DNA from: Sanguinoderma infundibulare
Lineage: Eukaryota; Basidiomycota; Agaricomycetes; Polyporales; Polyporaceae
Reading direction: 5' to 3'
DNA length: 64,000 nt
Assembly (NCBI GenBank): GCA_032821775.1
Contig: JAVLRN010000007.1
Location: 372,001-436,000, forward strand
Each line of letters begins with the position of its first letter. Position 1 is the stretch's first letter. The notes below the pieces were generated by a model. That model saw only the letters and a program-made list of their open reading frames with translations, ran no database searches and was not told where the DNA came from. A program made the translations under genes and the position numbers. Positions 44,517 through 56,706 of this stretch are shown here, in pieces.

Positions 44517-46596
44517 TCAGTTCTCGACCTCTGTGTAGAAGACCTCGTCCATGTCGTCCTCGAACTCCTGCACCGACCGTGACCTCTTGCGACTCCCCTC
44601 AGGGGCCTTCCCATCGGGGGCCTTCCCCTCATGGGCCTTCCCCTCGTGGGCCTTCACCTTGATGATGTCCTCAAGCTTATGCAGCACGGTGGCTACCCCG
44701 CAAGTGGGACTTTTCCTGAGATCGACAAGCACCCGCTTGACCTTTGCGTCGTCCTTGAACTCATCATATAGGTGCAGCATGTCGCAGCATTCAACAATCC
44801 ACTTCTCCCCCTTATGGAAGAATGTCGCCACAGCCGAGAGCGGCATCATATGATACCGTAAGATGGCCGGGGTGGATTCGTCCTGAAATGCCACGGCTTT
44901 GATAAAGTCGACCATGTGCCATGCCCTACGGAGCACCTCGTCGACTGGTAAGCACATCTGGGCTTTGGAGAGTCGAATATCATTAGTAGTGGGATGCTTA
45001 TTCTCCACGCACTTGTCCAAGGCATCCACGTATGTGCGTGCCTCGCCAGGAGAGATTTGCCTAACACCTGCCTGATGCGTGGGCACGTCATCGACGACAA
45101 GGACGGATGCATCGGGGTAGACAAGGACAGACACGGACAGGATGGTTTTGAAAGCCTAGCGCATACTATGAGAATGTGGCAGAGGAAGGAGAAACAATGC
45201 TTGACATACGGGGGTGATGCTGACCTTAAGGCCCAGCCGGATGGACCTCATGAAGTTGCCATCCTGCTTAACCGTCCCGATACCGAGCTCCACGACATAT
45301 TGCTCATTCAAGCGCAAAATGCGCTGGGAGTCCACGGCGGCAAAGGAAAGCTGGTATTTGTCCTTGTCGATAGTAAAAGTGAGGTTCAAGTAGAGGTCGC
45401 CTACATTGAGATCAGTGGATTGTCACGCACTGAACTTGCCAAAAAAGGACCCACCCTCGACGAGGCTGATGTACCTGTGCATAGCGGTGGCAATCTCTTG
45501 GGAGTTTGTGACAATTTTCCGCACGAGAGGAATGTAGTAGAGGTGTATGTTGTTGAGGGGGAGGTAGACGTGTTTGACGGGGAGAGGAGGGTTATGGGCA
45601 ATGGCGCAGTAGTCCACACCATAAACCTTGATGGTGCCCTTCACCTCGCAGGCCTCGAGCGGCAGGTTATACTCATCGCATTCGACGATGTGGTCGAGCT
45701 GAGGCAGACACTTGTGAGATGGCGAGGACGGCAGGACACAAGTCGCATTGGTCACTCATGAAGCTATAGTTGTCGAGGACCTTGAGCAACAGCTCTTGAT
45801 ATGTCTGCTCTCATGCCGAGAGTTGAGACACCTAGTAACTGGATCAAAAGCCGCGATGGACATACAAATGAAGTGAATGACCTGAGTGACCATAGTGGGC
45901 AGGGCGACGCCGGGAGCGCTGGGAGGGACATTGACTGATGTTCCAGATGGTTTCGGAGAGACGGGGGCAGGTGACTGGGGCATGGGGGCAGGGCCAGCGA
46001 GCACCGCAGTCGGGGAAACACCGGCAGAGACCGAAAACTGGGATGCTGCCGCAGGGGGTTGAGGGGCATCCACATCCATAGGGACCTCTGAATCATTGGC
46101 AGGAGGGCCGGATGAAGATGCCAGACGGGAAATGGATGTGAGAGCTGATGGTGGGCCCTGGGAACTGAGGGCCTCAGAAGGATGTCTGGAGCCTGAGATA
46201 CCCTGTTGGCTGCCCCCTGCCCTGCCCTCGGACTCAAGCTGTGTCGCAGGAGATGATCAACACCTCACTGACGAACCTCTCTTACAAGACACATCAACTC
46301 ACCTGGTCAAGTTTGTCCCTTGGGACAGCTTTAGTTGTGATTGCGGTCCACAAAGCTCTGTCCACCGCCCACTCCCTCTGGATGACACCAGACAGTGTGG
46401 GTTCAGGGACATCCGCACTCTGCGCGAGCCAATCCTGGATGTGTTTAACGTCGATGGTGATATTTTCGACGTCGTCGTTCATGAGAACATCACGCTTTGA
46501 AGACGACTTGTTGAACTTGATGGTGGGCATGTGCGCTTTGAGCAGCGCCTGTTTTGAAAATGAGGAAGGAAAACGCAGCGAACGTGGGCGGGACAT
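44517..46596 (-). CDS. Multi-exon hypothetical gene 2 of an adjacent pair
   Basis: Start MSRPRSLRFPSSFSKQALLK (46596), then HMPTIKFNKSSSKRDVLMND and ALWTAITTKAVPRDKLDQ; a Pro/Ser/Ala-rich exon (MDVDAPQPPAAASQFSV...); a short exon with EQTYQELLLKVLDNY; CLPQLDHIVECDEYNLPLEA...VYLPLNNIHLYYIPLVRK; LYLNLTFTIDKDKYQLSFAA; and a last exon VYPDASVLVVDDVPTHQAG...MCLPVDEVLRRAWHMVDFIK ending with four copies of a KA(H/P)(E/D)GKA repeat and a basic RKRSRS patch, stop at 44517. One in-frame TGA (45811-45813) splits LSA and EQTYQ. Function unknown. The RKRSRS patch could be a nuclear signal. Confidence 0.5.
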
Positions 46597-47152
46597 TTTA
46601 CCTTGAGCTCTGGAACCTTGATCCCTGTGCTACGATGCGACACCCAATAAGAAAACATGCGCTATGTGGTCGAAGAGGGACTTACAGCCATGCAGCAGTT
46701 AAGGGATAGCGAACACCATCAGGAGAGGACATCACTAAGGGAGAGATGGAGACGACACAAGAAGCAAACAAGGAGGGGTCGAGATTGGCGGGGGGTAGGT
46801 AGCTGGATGGACAAGGACACTGGCTAAGTACACCTTGTCCTCTGATAAACACCCGGGATCACCCACACACATCGGCCTAAAACAGGCATAACTTATTTAT
46901 GCGGTAGGGACGTTGGCTGCGTGCCCACCTGCAAGGCCACTGGTGATCAAAAAGAGCATCAGGGCAGCTACCTTGCGCTTCGTGTCCCATCCACCTCTCT
47001 CCTGCCGTCAACCTCATTATCTGCGCCACCACCCATCGTGCGACCATGGCTGTTCAGAGCAAGTTGTTGAGGTTCATGTTACAATTTTGTTGTTTCGATA
47101 ACGAGCAGTCTGAAAGCATGCATCCAGCCTCCCACAGGACATCCATCATGTA
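46597..47152. other. Divergent intergenic region
   Basis: This lies between the start of the minus-strand gene at 46596 and the plus-strand gene from 47153, so it is a likely shared promoter region. No motif is assigned. Confidence 0.35.
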
Positions 47153-48199
47153 ATGGAAGACCGCTTCGACATGGACTGTCTGCTCTGCTGGGGGGGGACA
47201 TGTACCTATGCTCATGATCGCATCTCCAAGATGTTGCTGAAGGAGCACGACGCCATTGTGGGCTGCTACTGGGGGGCCCAGGTGCATTGGCTGTGGGATT
47301 ACCTCACTGAGCACCGGGTGGTGATTAGCAGCTATGCCGCCCTAGCCTTCATCATGCGTGACACCCGTCTCCTAGGGCCTGTGTTGGAGATCTGTGTCAA
47401 CAACGAGCACGGCCTGGCCCTGGTGGGTTCCCTCGAGCGGTGGGGCCCTTTGGAGAGGGCTGTACCCTGGGAGGAATGGCCATTCCGCAATGAGCACCAA
47501 CCCACCAAGTACAAGTTCCACTGGCCTAAGCAAAAGGATCCCTGCGTATACATCATCGTCTTGCACACACCCTCCCCCTTCACCCCGATCGTGATGTCCA
47601 AGTGCACTGCGCTCTTCAACTACATGGACAAGTACTCCTTCAGTTGCACATATTGGGACCTCACGATGAACCATTGAGCGGTAGCCCCTGAATTGCCCTA
47701 CCTCGAGTCTGACGACAAGAAGCACGTGGAGATGGTGATCCAAGGGGATTTCCAGCTAGCTCAGTGGGCTGCGGACGTAGCCGAGCCCCCTCTGCCGTTC
47801 CCCATGATGTACCTTGGGTGGTGGGCACGTGTCAACCAGGGCAAGGATCAGCAGGCCCAGGAAGTGGAGGAGGAGTATATCAACCCGGTATGTCTGCAGT
47901 CGAGATACCAGTGTCCGGGCCAATCATGCTACTTTGGCAACAAGGGTTTGCTCATGGACTTCTATCAACCTCACAAGGTGAACCATGCAGTCTTCGAGCA
48001 TTTGCACTGTCTGCCCTATGATACGGGTGCAGTGTGGAGGATGGCTGGAGCGTATTGCGAGAAGGACTGCGAGAGTGGCAATTATCTCCTGCGATTCTTG
48101 GATTTGGAAACCCGCATTAGCGACACACCGCTGAACTATGGCCTGTTCACCACCGGCGTCTTAGGGGAAGTGAGGGTCAGGGAGGCAGAGTTTGAGTGA
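47153..48199 (+). pseudogene. Basidiomycete-type hypothetical gene, one nonsense codon
   Basis: The plus frame encodes DAIVGCYWGAQVHWLWDYLT, HRVVISSYAALAFIMRDTRL, EICVNNEHGLALVGSLERWG, CVYIIVLHTPSPFTPIVMSK and CTALFNYMDKYSFSCTYWDL, stops with TGA at 47675-47677 and continues in the same frame (PYLESDDKKHVEMVIQGDFQLAQWA...CYFGNKGLLMDFYQPHKVNH...YDTGAVWRMAGAYCEKD) to 48199. It belongs by memory to a repeated Polyporales-type family with no assigned function. The upstream start may lie near 47046 (MAVQSKLLRFML) with an unrecognised intron. The TGA sits where CGA or TGG is likely. Confidence 0.5.
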
Positions 48200-48436
48200 G
48201 TGGCGCCATTTCTTCAGCAGTGCATCATCGCCTGACCCCTCACTGTTTTCAGATGCATGCGGCGATCAGTGTTGCCGGACATGACGATCCCCCCATGGAA
48301 TGCTTTCTAGTGACCGTGTTTGTAGACGCTTATATATAATTGCCGGTTTGGAATGGTGAAACAAAGTCGTGTCGATCACCATTAAGCGATTTGCCAAGGA
48401 AAATGGATATCCTAAGTACACGCGCAATCTACACCG

Positions 48437-51240
48437 CTACTTCACGCCGCCCTTCTTTCCAGCCTGGCACCATCGCTTCATGAACTTGGCCCATTCGCCG
48501 CCATCTGCCCAACTGACCTTGATCCAATGTCCCCGCTCGCCCGGAACATCACCCGCTGCACGCCAAGCTCGCATCTGGTCGGAGTACATACTGGTTTTGA
48601 AGGGCACCTGGAAGACGGTCTGGAATGCGTTGATACACTATCCCAAGGCCTGTGAACAGTCGGAATGACCGAGGGCTGAGGGAGGCGAGGTCGGAGCGAC
48701 GTCACCGGTGTGGAGGGCGAGTGTGGTCTCGGGTTCCCTTTGGTCGCGATCGTAACCAGTGCCGGGGAGAAGAAAGGAAGGTCGAACGAAGCTGGAGGGT
48801 GAAAGCTGCGACAGGGTCGCACGGCGAGTCGCTGTCGCAAAAGTTGTAGTCGGGGTCGCTGTCGCTGTCGCAAGTCGCAATTGCAGTCGCTAGCTACACC
48901 CGACAGAGGACGATGTCGTGTCGCACTCGCTCGTCGGAGAAATGAGAGGTAAAAGGTGGGGGTCCAAGATTGTGTGCCCTAAGCGGCGGTCGACTGAGTT
49001 AAGTACATCCTGCCTGTAACTATGCACGACAACTATAGCCTAGACTGCCTCGCGGCGATGAGCGCCCGTGACAACCTGTGTCGGAAACCCATCAGAATGT
49101 CAGCGACCACCACGTGGTCGCGACCGGTCATGCAACTTGGGGTCGGCTCGGCTTGTCGTTGCATGGTCACGCGATGTCGTTAGTCGTCGGTGGTTGCAGT
49201 CAGGAGTCGTGGCCGGTACCTGTCACTGAGACCAACTAGTGAGAGACGATCTGCAGCCAGTCACGTGACGCGACTGCAAAGATGCTGAACAACTTAACTT
49301 GTGGCCCGCCACTGTGCCACCACCCGCGTGGCACAGACGGTCGGGCCGGCTCGCTGTGGCCGCCAACTCAGACCGATCAGAGGAGTCGCGCCAGCGATGG
49401 GGATCATCGGCATTCCAGGCCTTTGCCTCGCGCTGTAGGGTTGGCACGCCATGCGACCCCCGATACCGTCGGCAACTCGGGAACCCCCGCACCGTCACGT
49501 GGTGCACTGTCCGGAAGAGGTAGTCGCGTCGACTTCCGTGGACAGAAGCGTCGGGTGCGCATCAGCATTGGAGGTGGTCATGGGCGGACGACCATCTTCC
49601 AAGGCATGCATGGCGGTAAACCCTTCTGCCATGTCGCAGACATATTTCCAGGGCCAGCCACCGGTGCGACCGCGAGGTGCAGTGGTTAGATCAAGTGGGG
49701 TCGGAGCAGATTCCAATTTGCCGGTGGCCTCAGCTAAATCTGTGTTGCCGGCAAAGAGTGCGGGAATGGGGTTCTCGGCTTGTGAGTGGGCCGTGTGCTC
49801 GCATGTGACTGGGGTGACAACCTCATGCAGCCTAGAGGGGGTGGAGGAACGCGAAAGGGTGTCATCGTCGGGCAAGGATGATCCTGGAGGGCTGGGTGCC
49901 GGAGACAGTGACCGGTGGTGGTGAGACTGCGGGGTCAACGGAAGCTGACTAGAAGGAGGTCTAAGGCCATGAACACCGGTTCAATGATGACTGAATGATG
50001 AAACATACACTGACTGATGAGGGGTATGAGGTGCGGTGGTGTCGTCGGAGGCAGGGGACTTCTGCTGAGGGCTGGGCATCCCCTCGCCTGATGTCACCCC
50101 AAGCGAACGATAACAGAGGTCGTCCAAATTGAGCTTCTTCAGGTCCTGTGGAGCAGAGCCCTTGGAGCCGGTGAACCATAGTCGCTTCTTGGAGTCGTAG
50201 TATTGGAACTTCTCTCTATCGCAGTGATAGTCTTCAACAAGCTGAGGGATGTCCTTCGGATGAAAGGTAGAAGGGTTGTTGACGACGATCTCCAGGTTGT
50301 CAGACAGTGCGCCGTTCTAACCAGACAAACCGAGTCTGTACCAGCATGGGTGAGCGACTAGAAACGGACACACCTTGGTGAACCAGCGCAATGTGATGAT
50401 GACCATGTGCGACTGGGCGTGCTGTTGATGTGCCCGGTTCGCCTTCTCTTCATGAAGAAGCCGTTGTTCAGTGTCGATGGCAGAGATGCGGGCTTGGTAT
50501 GCCGGCCCAGTCGGAGTGGCGTACGATGAATGCTTGGGAGGTGCACAGTCGGCAGATGTGTTAAAGGCAGCCGAATCCATAGAGTCGAAAGGGTCAGCGT
50601 CCCCCTCTGGCAACGGGGAGGACTGCCTCGTCTGCTTCTTCCTTGACGCGCGACCACAGCCGTGACCGGAAGTTTGACCTTTTGGGCCCGCATCTGAACA
50701 TCCGGTTCATGCGTCAGGCATGGACATTTGAGGGAGTGTTATCACAAGTGCACCTTTCTGAGCTGTTTGTGGGAACTCCACTCCCTTGCAATGATCACTA
50801 ACCACACACGCACACATGGTGGGCAGGAGGGGTTGCAAATTCCTACAGCAATGAACACAAACTCCAAAGGTACAGTCGAGGTTGACGGTATTCAGCTGGG
50901 AGCTTGACCGGCAAAGCTGACCAGGACAAGGGGTCTTGGTCTTGTCGCCGTGATGAGACGGCTTCCACAGGGGTATATCCGGCCACCATGCAAAATATGA
51001 ACAGCTGTCCGGACCAGATTCATCATTATTCAGACACTGGTGGAATGAGATTGAGTTGTCATAGATTGACAGCGGTGCATGGGACAACTCACCTTCTTGA
51101 ACCAGTGACCTTTTTTGCTTGAGTCGCCCTTGCCTTGATGCATGATGGGAGCACTGACATGGTATCCGCATTCCTCGCACGAGTTCAGATGAGAGAGGAC
51201 GAGAATGCGGGTGAGATGAGGGGGCATTGTTGTGAGGGGG
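48437..51240 (-). CDS. GRF-zinc-finger-like gene, split by a solo gypsy LTR
   Basis: Minus-strand exons: CEECGYHVSAPIMHQ...KKGHWFKK (about 51185-51065) plus, after an intron, CLNNDESGPDSCSYFAWWPD, together a GRF-type zinc finger (Cys, Gly-rich, F/YxxC, CxxFxWxD) known to bind nucleic acid in other proteins; then HSSYATPTGPAYQARISAID, HAQSHMVIITLRWFTK; NGALSDNLEIVVNNPSTFHP...QYYDSKKRLWFTGSKG; a Pro/Ser-rich stretch; GRTGGWPWKYVCDMAEGF...MTTSN; the solo LTR (48631-49564); then AFQTVFQVPFKTSMYSDQMR...GGEWAKFMKRWC and stop at 48437-48439. With one ATGC/ACGC copy retained, TSN joins AFQTVF in frame. The first exon boundary is uncertain. Pairing of this finger with the C-terminal block is typical of repetitive basidiomycete genes of unknown role. 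Confidence 0.55.
48631..49564 (-). mobile_element. Solo gypsy LTR
   Basis: 934 bp beginning TGATACACTATCCC and ending TGCGCATCA on plus, clearly related to the LTR at 14096-15085 but more diverged. Flanks GCGT and GCAT (48627-48630, 49565-49568) fit a 4-bp target duplication with one transition. No internal element sequence remains, as expected after LTR-LTR recombination. It interrupts an exon of the GRF gene. Confidence 0.85.
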
Positions 51241-51369
51241 AGCAAATGGCAATGTCGGATGAACGACAACTGTATGAGGTGGGATGGGCATCTGTTGCCG
51301 AGGCCCACATTTGTCCATCAGGTTTGAAGTATGCCCAATATGCACGTTGCAGCACGAGGAGCACTCTCG

Positions 51370-52170
51370 CTGAGGTTGACTCTCGAGCTCGGAAGGCATG
51401 CGAGGACGACACTCGGTAAGATCGACTCTCAAGCTCGGAAGGCATGCGAGGATGACTCTCAGTAAGACCGACTCTCAAGCTCGGAAGGCATGCGAGGACA
51501 ACATTCAGTAAGACCGACTCTGAAGCTCGGAGCATGCACGAGGACGACACTTGGTTAGACCGACTCTCAAGCTCGGAACGCGTGCGAGGATGACACTCAG
51601 TACGACTGACTCTCAAGCTCAGAAGGCATGCGAGGACGACTCTCAGTAAGACCGACTCTGAAGCTCAGAGCATGTGTGAGGATGACACTCAGTAAGACCG
51701 ACTCTCAAGCTCAGAACACGCGTGAGGAGCACTCGCACTGAGGTAGACTCTGGACCTCGCAGCACATGCGAGGATGACTCGGACTGAGGCGCACTCTGAA
51801 CTGGGAATGCACACGAGGTCGACTCTGGACCTTGGAACACGTGCGCGGATGACTTGGACTGAGGTGGACACTGATCCTGGGATCGTGGTGGAGGAGCACT
51901 CCCACTGAGGTCTACTCTGGAACTCGGAACGCGGTCAAGGAGCACTCACACCTGAGGTTGACTTTGAACCTGAGAACGGGCACGAGGGACGCTTACACTG
52001 CAGGTGACTCTGGTCCTCCAAACACACCTCACGAGAACTGACTCTAAGGTCCGCATGGGAGGGGTACTGGCACTGCAGGCGACTTGGCGTTCGGAACAAA
52101 GTCGAGAGCTCGACACTGGACCTCGGAACGGGAGCCAGGAGTACTCACACTGGAAGCGATTGTGGTCTTC
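51370..52170. repeat. Minisatellite, 46-bp unit, about 16-17 degenerate copies
   Basis: Units such as CGACTCTCAAGCTCGGAAGG... repeat with a 46-47 bp period from 51370 to about 51720, then degenerate (units starting GACTCTGGACCTCG and ending CACTGAGGT) to about 52170. Because 46 is not a multiple of three, the apparent Ser/Glu/Arg-rich reading frames through it change frame with each unit and are not taken as genes. Confidence 0.85.
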
Positions 52171-53689
52171 AGAACACGCGCGCACAAGAGCGATGTCTGT
52201 CTTCTGTCCGTGGCCACAAGCAGATGTCCTTGCAATTGATAGGCTGCCTCCAGAACCCAAGCCACGAAATCTGTGCAGGCAGCAGTACAACAGGTCGCCC
52301 CCTAAGCATGAAGCAACCGGCTAGAATGAGAGTCTCGTGACCATGTCCGACGCCGCCGTCAAGGCACGTATTCCCCATTCCTTCTTCTGTGGCTATCGCG
52401 GTTTATTATTCGAGAATACGCGCATACATGGCAACTGGGAAGAAATGCAGGAGCATACAGCCTCTCTGCTGCATCTCGAAGCGCATTCAAGTGCACCCTC
52501 GCATCCACACACGCTTCCGGATCTAACCCATGGCTGCACAGCGGGTGAGTGTGGGCGTAGTGGCAAGCCAAGGTCTTGGTGGCGCAACCCTTGAAGCAGC
52601 AGATGAATCTCACACAAAAGCAATGAAATGACTGACAATAAAATGTATTATGTTTTCTATCTACTATACATGTGTGCTAGTTACTACTATCTACAGAGAC
52701 AAATGGTATAAACCGGCAGGAGAGATGCCGGGGTGCCTGGAGTGAGATCTTGTGGTGCCAGAGGGAGCCAAGGTCGAGCGCCCAGGGAAGCCGTGCAAGA
52801 GAACGCCCAGTGGACGAGATATGTGAACAAGGGCGATGTAGGGGGCGGGAGATGTCGCGGTGGCAACAAGGGTGAGGGGCGGGGCTCAGGGGGCCAGTGA
52901 CTGCGAGGAGTGTCGACAGAAGAACGTGGGCGAGGGCGGTGGATCGAACGTAACAGGGCTCAGTCTACAGGGTACAACCCATGTAGAGTTCATTGCCCAA
53001 GCGAGGCTGGCTGACGACGGCAACAGGGGTGAGGGGCGGGACAGACTGCCAGAGGTGTTGAGGGTGGGCGGTGGTGGTCGATCCATCGTAAAGGGCTCAG
53101 TCTACAGGGTACAACCCGTGTAGAGTTCATCGCCCGGGCGATTCGGTCGGATGGAGGTCGAGAGGCCGGGAGGTCGAGAAGCGAGAGACAGGCTGACGGC
53201 AGAGGAAGACGCGGGCTGTGCTGGCAACGGATCCAAGCGTGAGAATGGGTCCTGCGGCCCGAACCGAGTCACAACCAAACGCCACACTTCGGTTCCGGGC
53301 GTGAGGTTGTGACGTCGGTTCGGGCATGTGGTTTCGACCTCGGTTTCGGTGTGCGGCCTCGCACTCTGGCGCTGTACATGGCTTACGGCTGCCTATTCAT
53401 CTAACCCCAGACTACAGATTTATTAACAAAGCTACTTATGGTAAGTATACATGACAGTACATGCCACCAATACTGATCACGAATTTGCTCCTCAGGTGAG
53501 ATCCCACCGTGAGCATCACGCCAACCCTCGCAGTTTGGCAACTCCTCTCTGCGGCTTACCCGACCACTAACCTCTTCCTCGCTCCTTGATCCCCAGACGC
53601 CATATCTGACAAATTCCGACAAATTCCGTCGAATTCCGCCGGATTCCGGCGGAATATGCCCCATGGTTCAGGTGTTCTCAGTCAACGAG
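52171..53689. other. Gene-free stretch with two local repeats
   Basis: Two copies of a 140-160 bp unit lie at about 52859-53016 and 53017-53153; both contain GCAACARGGGTGAGGGGCGGG and GGGCTCAGTCTACAGGGTAC. At 53605-53655 an AATTCCG-type word is repeated five times and ends in a CCGGATTCCGG palindrome. No gene is supported. Confidence 0.5.
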
Positions 53690-54350
53690 ACGATCTTAAT
53701 TCCACACAGAGAAGGGCCAAGAGTAGCTTCAAGGAGAAGTACCAGTCTCGTTGGGACCGCAGGATGTGGCAGATTGAACATTGGGAACGCAAGTGATATG
53801 AGGCCCCGGATGACTGACTGTTGATGGGAAGCCACCCTGCGCAAGCTGTGCACAGCGCCGCATCAACGAGGCTAAACACGTCGCCAGCCGTATCGAGCCT
53901 CAGAAGCAGCCATACTTTCAATTAAGCTCGTAAAACTATCCCGCTGGTTGCAGAACGGGGGCTAACTATGTGCCTCACAGCCTATGGCGGTATACCTCAC
54001 AGCGAGCTTGGGGAACACTCCACGGGGAAGCTCTGTATACTTCGGAGCCGAATGGTGAGATGAGCTCCGACGGGTTTCAGGCCAGTACTGCAAATAGCGC
54101 GAAGACCAATTGCAGCACCGTCCAGAGCCATACGCTCGTCCAGGCCGGGGTGAAGTTCAGAAGGATCGCAATGGACCCTGATATGCATCGTTCCATTTCA
54201 TCCTTGGTTATTTCAATGGGCAGCCCCCGGCCATCCGCCTCGAGGGTCTGCGGTGGGGGAAGAGCGACCGTTGGAGACGGGGTTCGGGACCCTGGTAACG
54301 CGATAACTTTAAAAAACGAGGCCGTTGAGCCTTTCTCGCGTCGATCCCGA
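53690..54350. repeat. Segment duplicated at 59640-60290
   Basis: Long near-identical runs, for example CACCCTGCGCAAGCTGTGCA, GAGGCTAAACACGTCGCCA and GTTTCAGGCCAGTACTGCAA, occur in the same order at both places, each directly downstream (on minus) of an MFS C-terminal exon. The block looks like the 3' flank duplicated together with the transporter. Confidence 0.75.
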
Positions 54351-54385
54351 ATCGAACGTCAACGGGATCTACATTCACTTGCGAT

Positions 54386-54560
54386 TTACACGCGGGCCAA
54401 CATGTGGCGATTGATATTGAACCTCAAGAAGACGATCTGCAAAGACCCACAAATGATCAACACACCACAAAACAATCATGCCCATGTACCTCCCGTCGGC
54501 GACCCTCAACACTGTGCCTCCTGCAGGACCGCCCGCCAGGTTCTCTTCGATGCTGATGTT
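54386..54560 (-). pseudogene. MFS transporter C-terminal exon, copy 1
   Basis: The minus-strand reading contains TVLRVADGRYMGMIV and ends in a tail ARV-stop (54386-54388), matching the last exon of the MFS genes at 55331, 60301 and 62125 (consensus GAVLKADxGRYTGMIV). The remainder of the gene is not found upstream, so it is a relic. It would have been the last two transmembrane helices. Confidence 0.65.
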
Positions 54561-54972
54561 CGTGTCAAAAAATGACTTTGCATGCGAAGAACGCAATACT
54601 CACGCAAATGATATGGCGCAGGCAACGCATCAGCCAATTGCAGTGACGACGAGAGCATGAATGGGCTGTAGTGAACAGGGCACACTGGCAGTTCCCTGAC
54701 TCCGCTTCAAAGACGGAATTCGTGTTGAGGATTCACGGGAGGACGACTAGGCTGCACGAGTTGAGGGGCACAGTGGAAAGATGAAAATCATCATCGTTGG
54801 AGCTAGAGAGGATGCAAGGGACTGTCGGTGAGCTGCCGCTGGCAGAGGAGGAGCGTGGCTCGGAGGAGGAGCGCTGGATTACTGGGTTACCGGTACGCCG
54901 GGACCGCGTACGGACCGTGCCGGACAGAGACACCTAGCGCGCCTGACGCGCTTACCGTACTCTTTCGAGCTC

Positions 54973-55307
54973 TCAGGCTTCTGCCGCAATGCACAACATA
55001 CCACATTTCTCCACCTGCTTCCTAGGCGTCGATGTCCGCCAACTGGCGGTTTCGTACCGTGCCGAAGTTATTATGTGGTCGATTGATCGCTCCTCAGGTT
55101 TGTGACTGCTATCGACGGTCACCTCGGACGAGTTCTTTTGCTCAAGTCTCCCGTACGCCAGCACGTTTTGTCTTCCCGGTGGACGGTCCCTAGGGAGGTC
55201 AGGATTTCCTCAATCCGAGTGTCAACCAAGTGCGCTGCTGATGAGCACGTCGGCATTTCGAGTTCTATGAGATCTTGAGCCTTAACGGTATGTTTTCTGG
55301 GGCTCAT
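54973..55307 (-). pseudogene. SDR-associated 3' segment, copy in MFS cluster
   Basis: The minus strand reads TRIEEILTSLGTVHREDKT and then VTVDSSHKPEE, matching the blocks at 1780-2000 (+) and 61400-61050 (-). It is broken by frame changes. It sits directly downstream of the MFS gene ending at 55331. Confidence 0.4.
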
Positions 55308-56706
55308 AGTTATCCGGCTCCCTCTATTAGTTATACACGGGCGAATATGTCACGATTGACTTTGTACTTCGCGAAGAGAAGGAAAAGCACTCCAAAAATC
55401 GTCACTGCACCATCAAAGGCAATCATCCCCGTGTACCTCCCGTTGTCCGCCTTCAACACCGCCCCTGCTGTCGGGCTTGCCGCCAGGAACCTGCGATGGT
55501 CATGTAAACAACGCCCGAATCTTCTCGCGAAGAAGGGCAAGACGTACCCAAAGGCCACGACGGTGTATAGTATCCCGATCCGGGTCCCCACCTCCTTGAT
55601 GTCCGATATCAGCGCGACGCAGGAGACGTGCATGGCGCCGCACGCGCCAAAGAGGACGCCGTAGATGACGGCGAACGCGACGATGGCGACCAGCGTCCCG
55701 GCGAACATCCAGAACACCAGCACGAGGAGGCCCATGACAAACGCGGCGAGCGAGATGATGTTGAAGGCACCAACGCAGTCGGCGATCAAGGATAGAGCGA
55801 GTCGCCCGACGATGACGCCTGCGTTGAGGGCGGAGAGGACGTAGTTGGATGTAGACGGGGGCACCCCCTTCGAGATGGCGTAGCTGGTGATGTATGTGAA
55901 TGGGATGGTCTGCGCTGGAGAGACCAAACAAAGCGCTAGCGTTAGTTTTGTGGTTTCGGACCTGGACTGACCCCAAAATGACAGCAGTGCATGCAGCTAC
56001 TTACCGAGATCGACGAAGAAGCATCCTGCTACCAGCGAGATGAACGGCACGTCCCGCAGTATCCGAACGGCGACTGGACGACGAGACACGGTGCGGCGCC
56101 GACCAGCGGGGGGCACGTTGCTTGTGATGGTTGCGATCCCGATAGCACACAGGATCAGCAGCAGGAACGCCTAAGTGCGCATCGTTCATCCGAACCCGAT
56201 CCGAGCGAGCAACTAGCTGAACAGAAGCGGAAACACCACGCCGCCTGGCACGTGGAATCGCGTCAATGTTGATATTATTAGACAAGAGATCACGGACGGA
56301 GGGTAGGTGTGTCCGAGTTCTGCTCACCTACATCAGTAAACCCGGAAATTGCTTACGTGCTTAACGTGCTTAACGGCCGCCCGTAAGCACGTAAGCATGG
56401 TAAGCACTGTTAAGCACCGTTAAGTGCGTAAGCGCGTTAAGGCAGCTCTGCCCAATCCATTCCGAACTACTAGTACACAGTTTCTACGTGGATCACAAAG
56501 CATAACGTGTTGACGAAGAATCATTTCACATTCACCCAGTTCACTATTTCCACAAGGGGGCTCGGTGATAAAGCTCCTCTGCACAGCCGACACTCCCCGC
56601 GCGTAAATATGTGTAGTGTACACCTGCCCCAATGAGATCTCGGTCACCAGACAGGTGCCGGAGTTTCTGGCGGGCATCGGATGCCGCGTCCCGTGCATCG
56701 TGCGAG

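Noticed and set aside
51185..51616. Ser/Glu/Arg-rich reading frames through the minisatellite
   Set aside because: The 46-bp period shifts frame at each unit, so the repeated peptides are an artefact of the tandem DNA.
51370..52170. CRISPR array
   Set aside because: Direct adjacent units without unique spacers, and a eukaryotic context.
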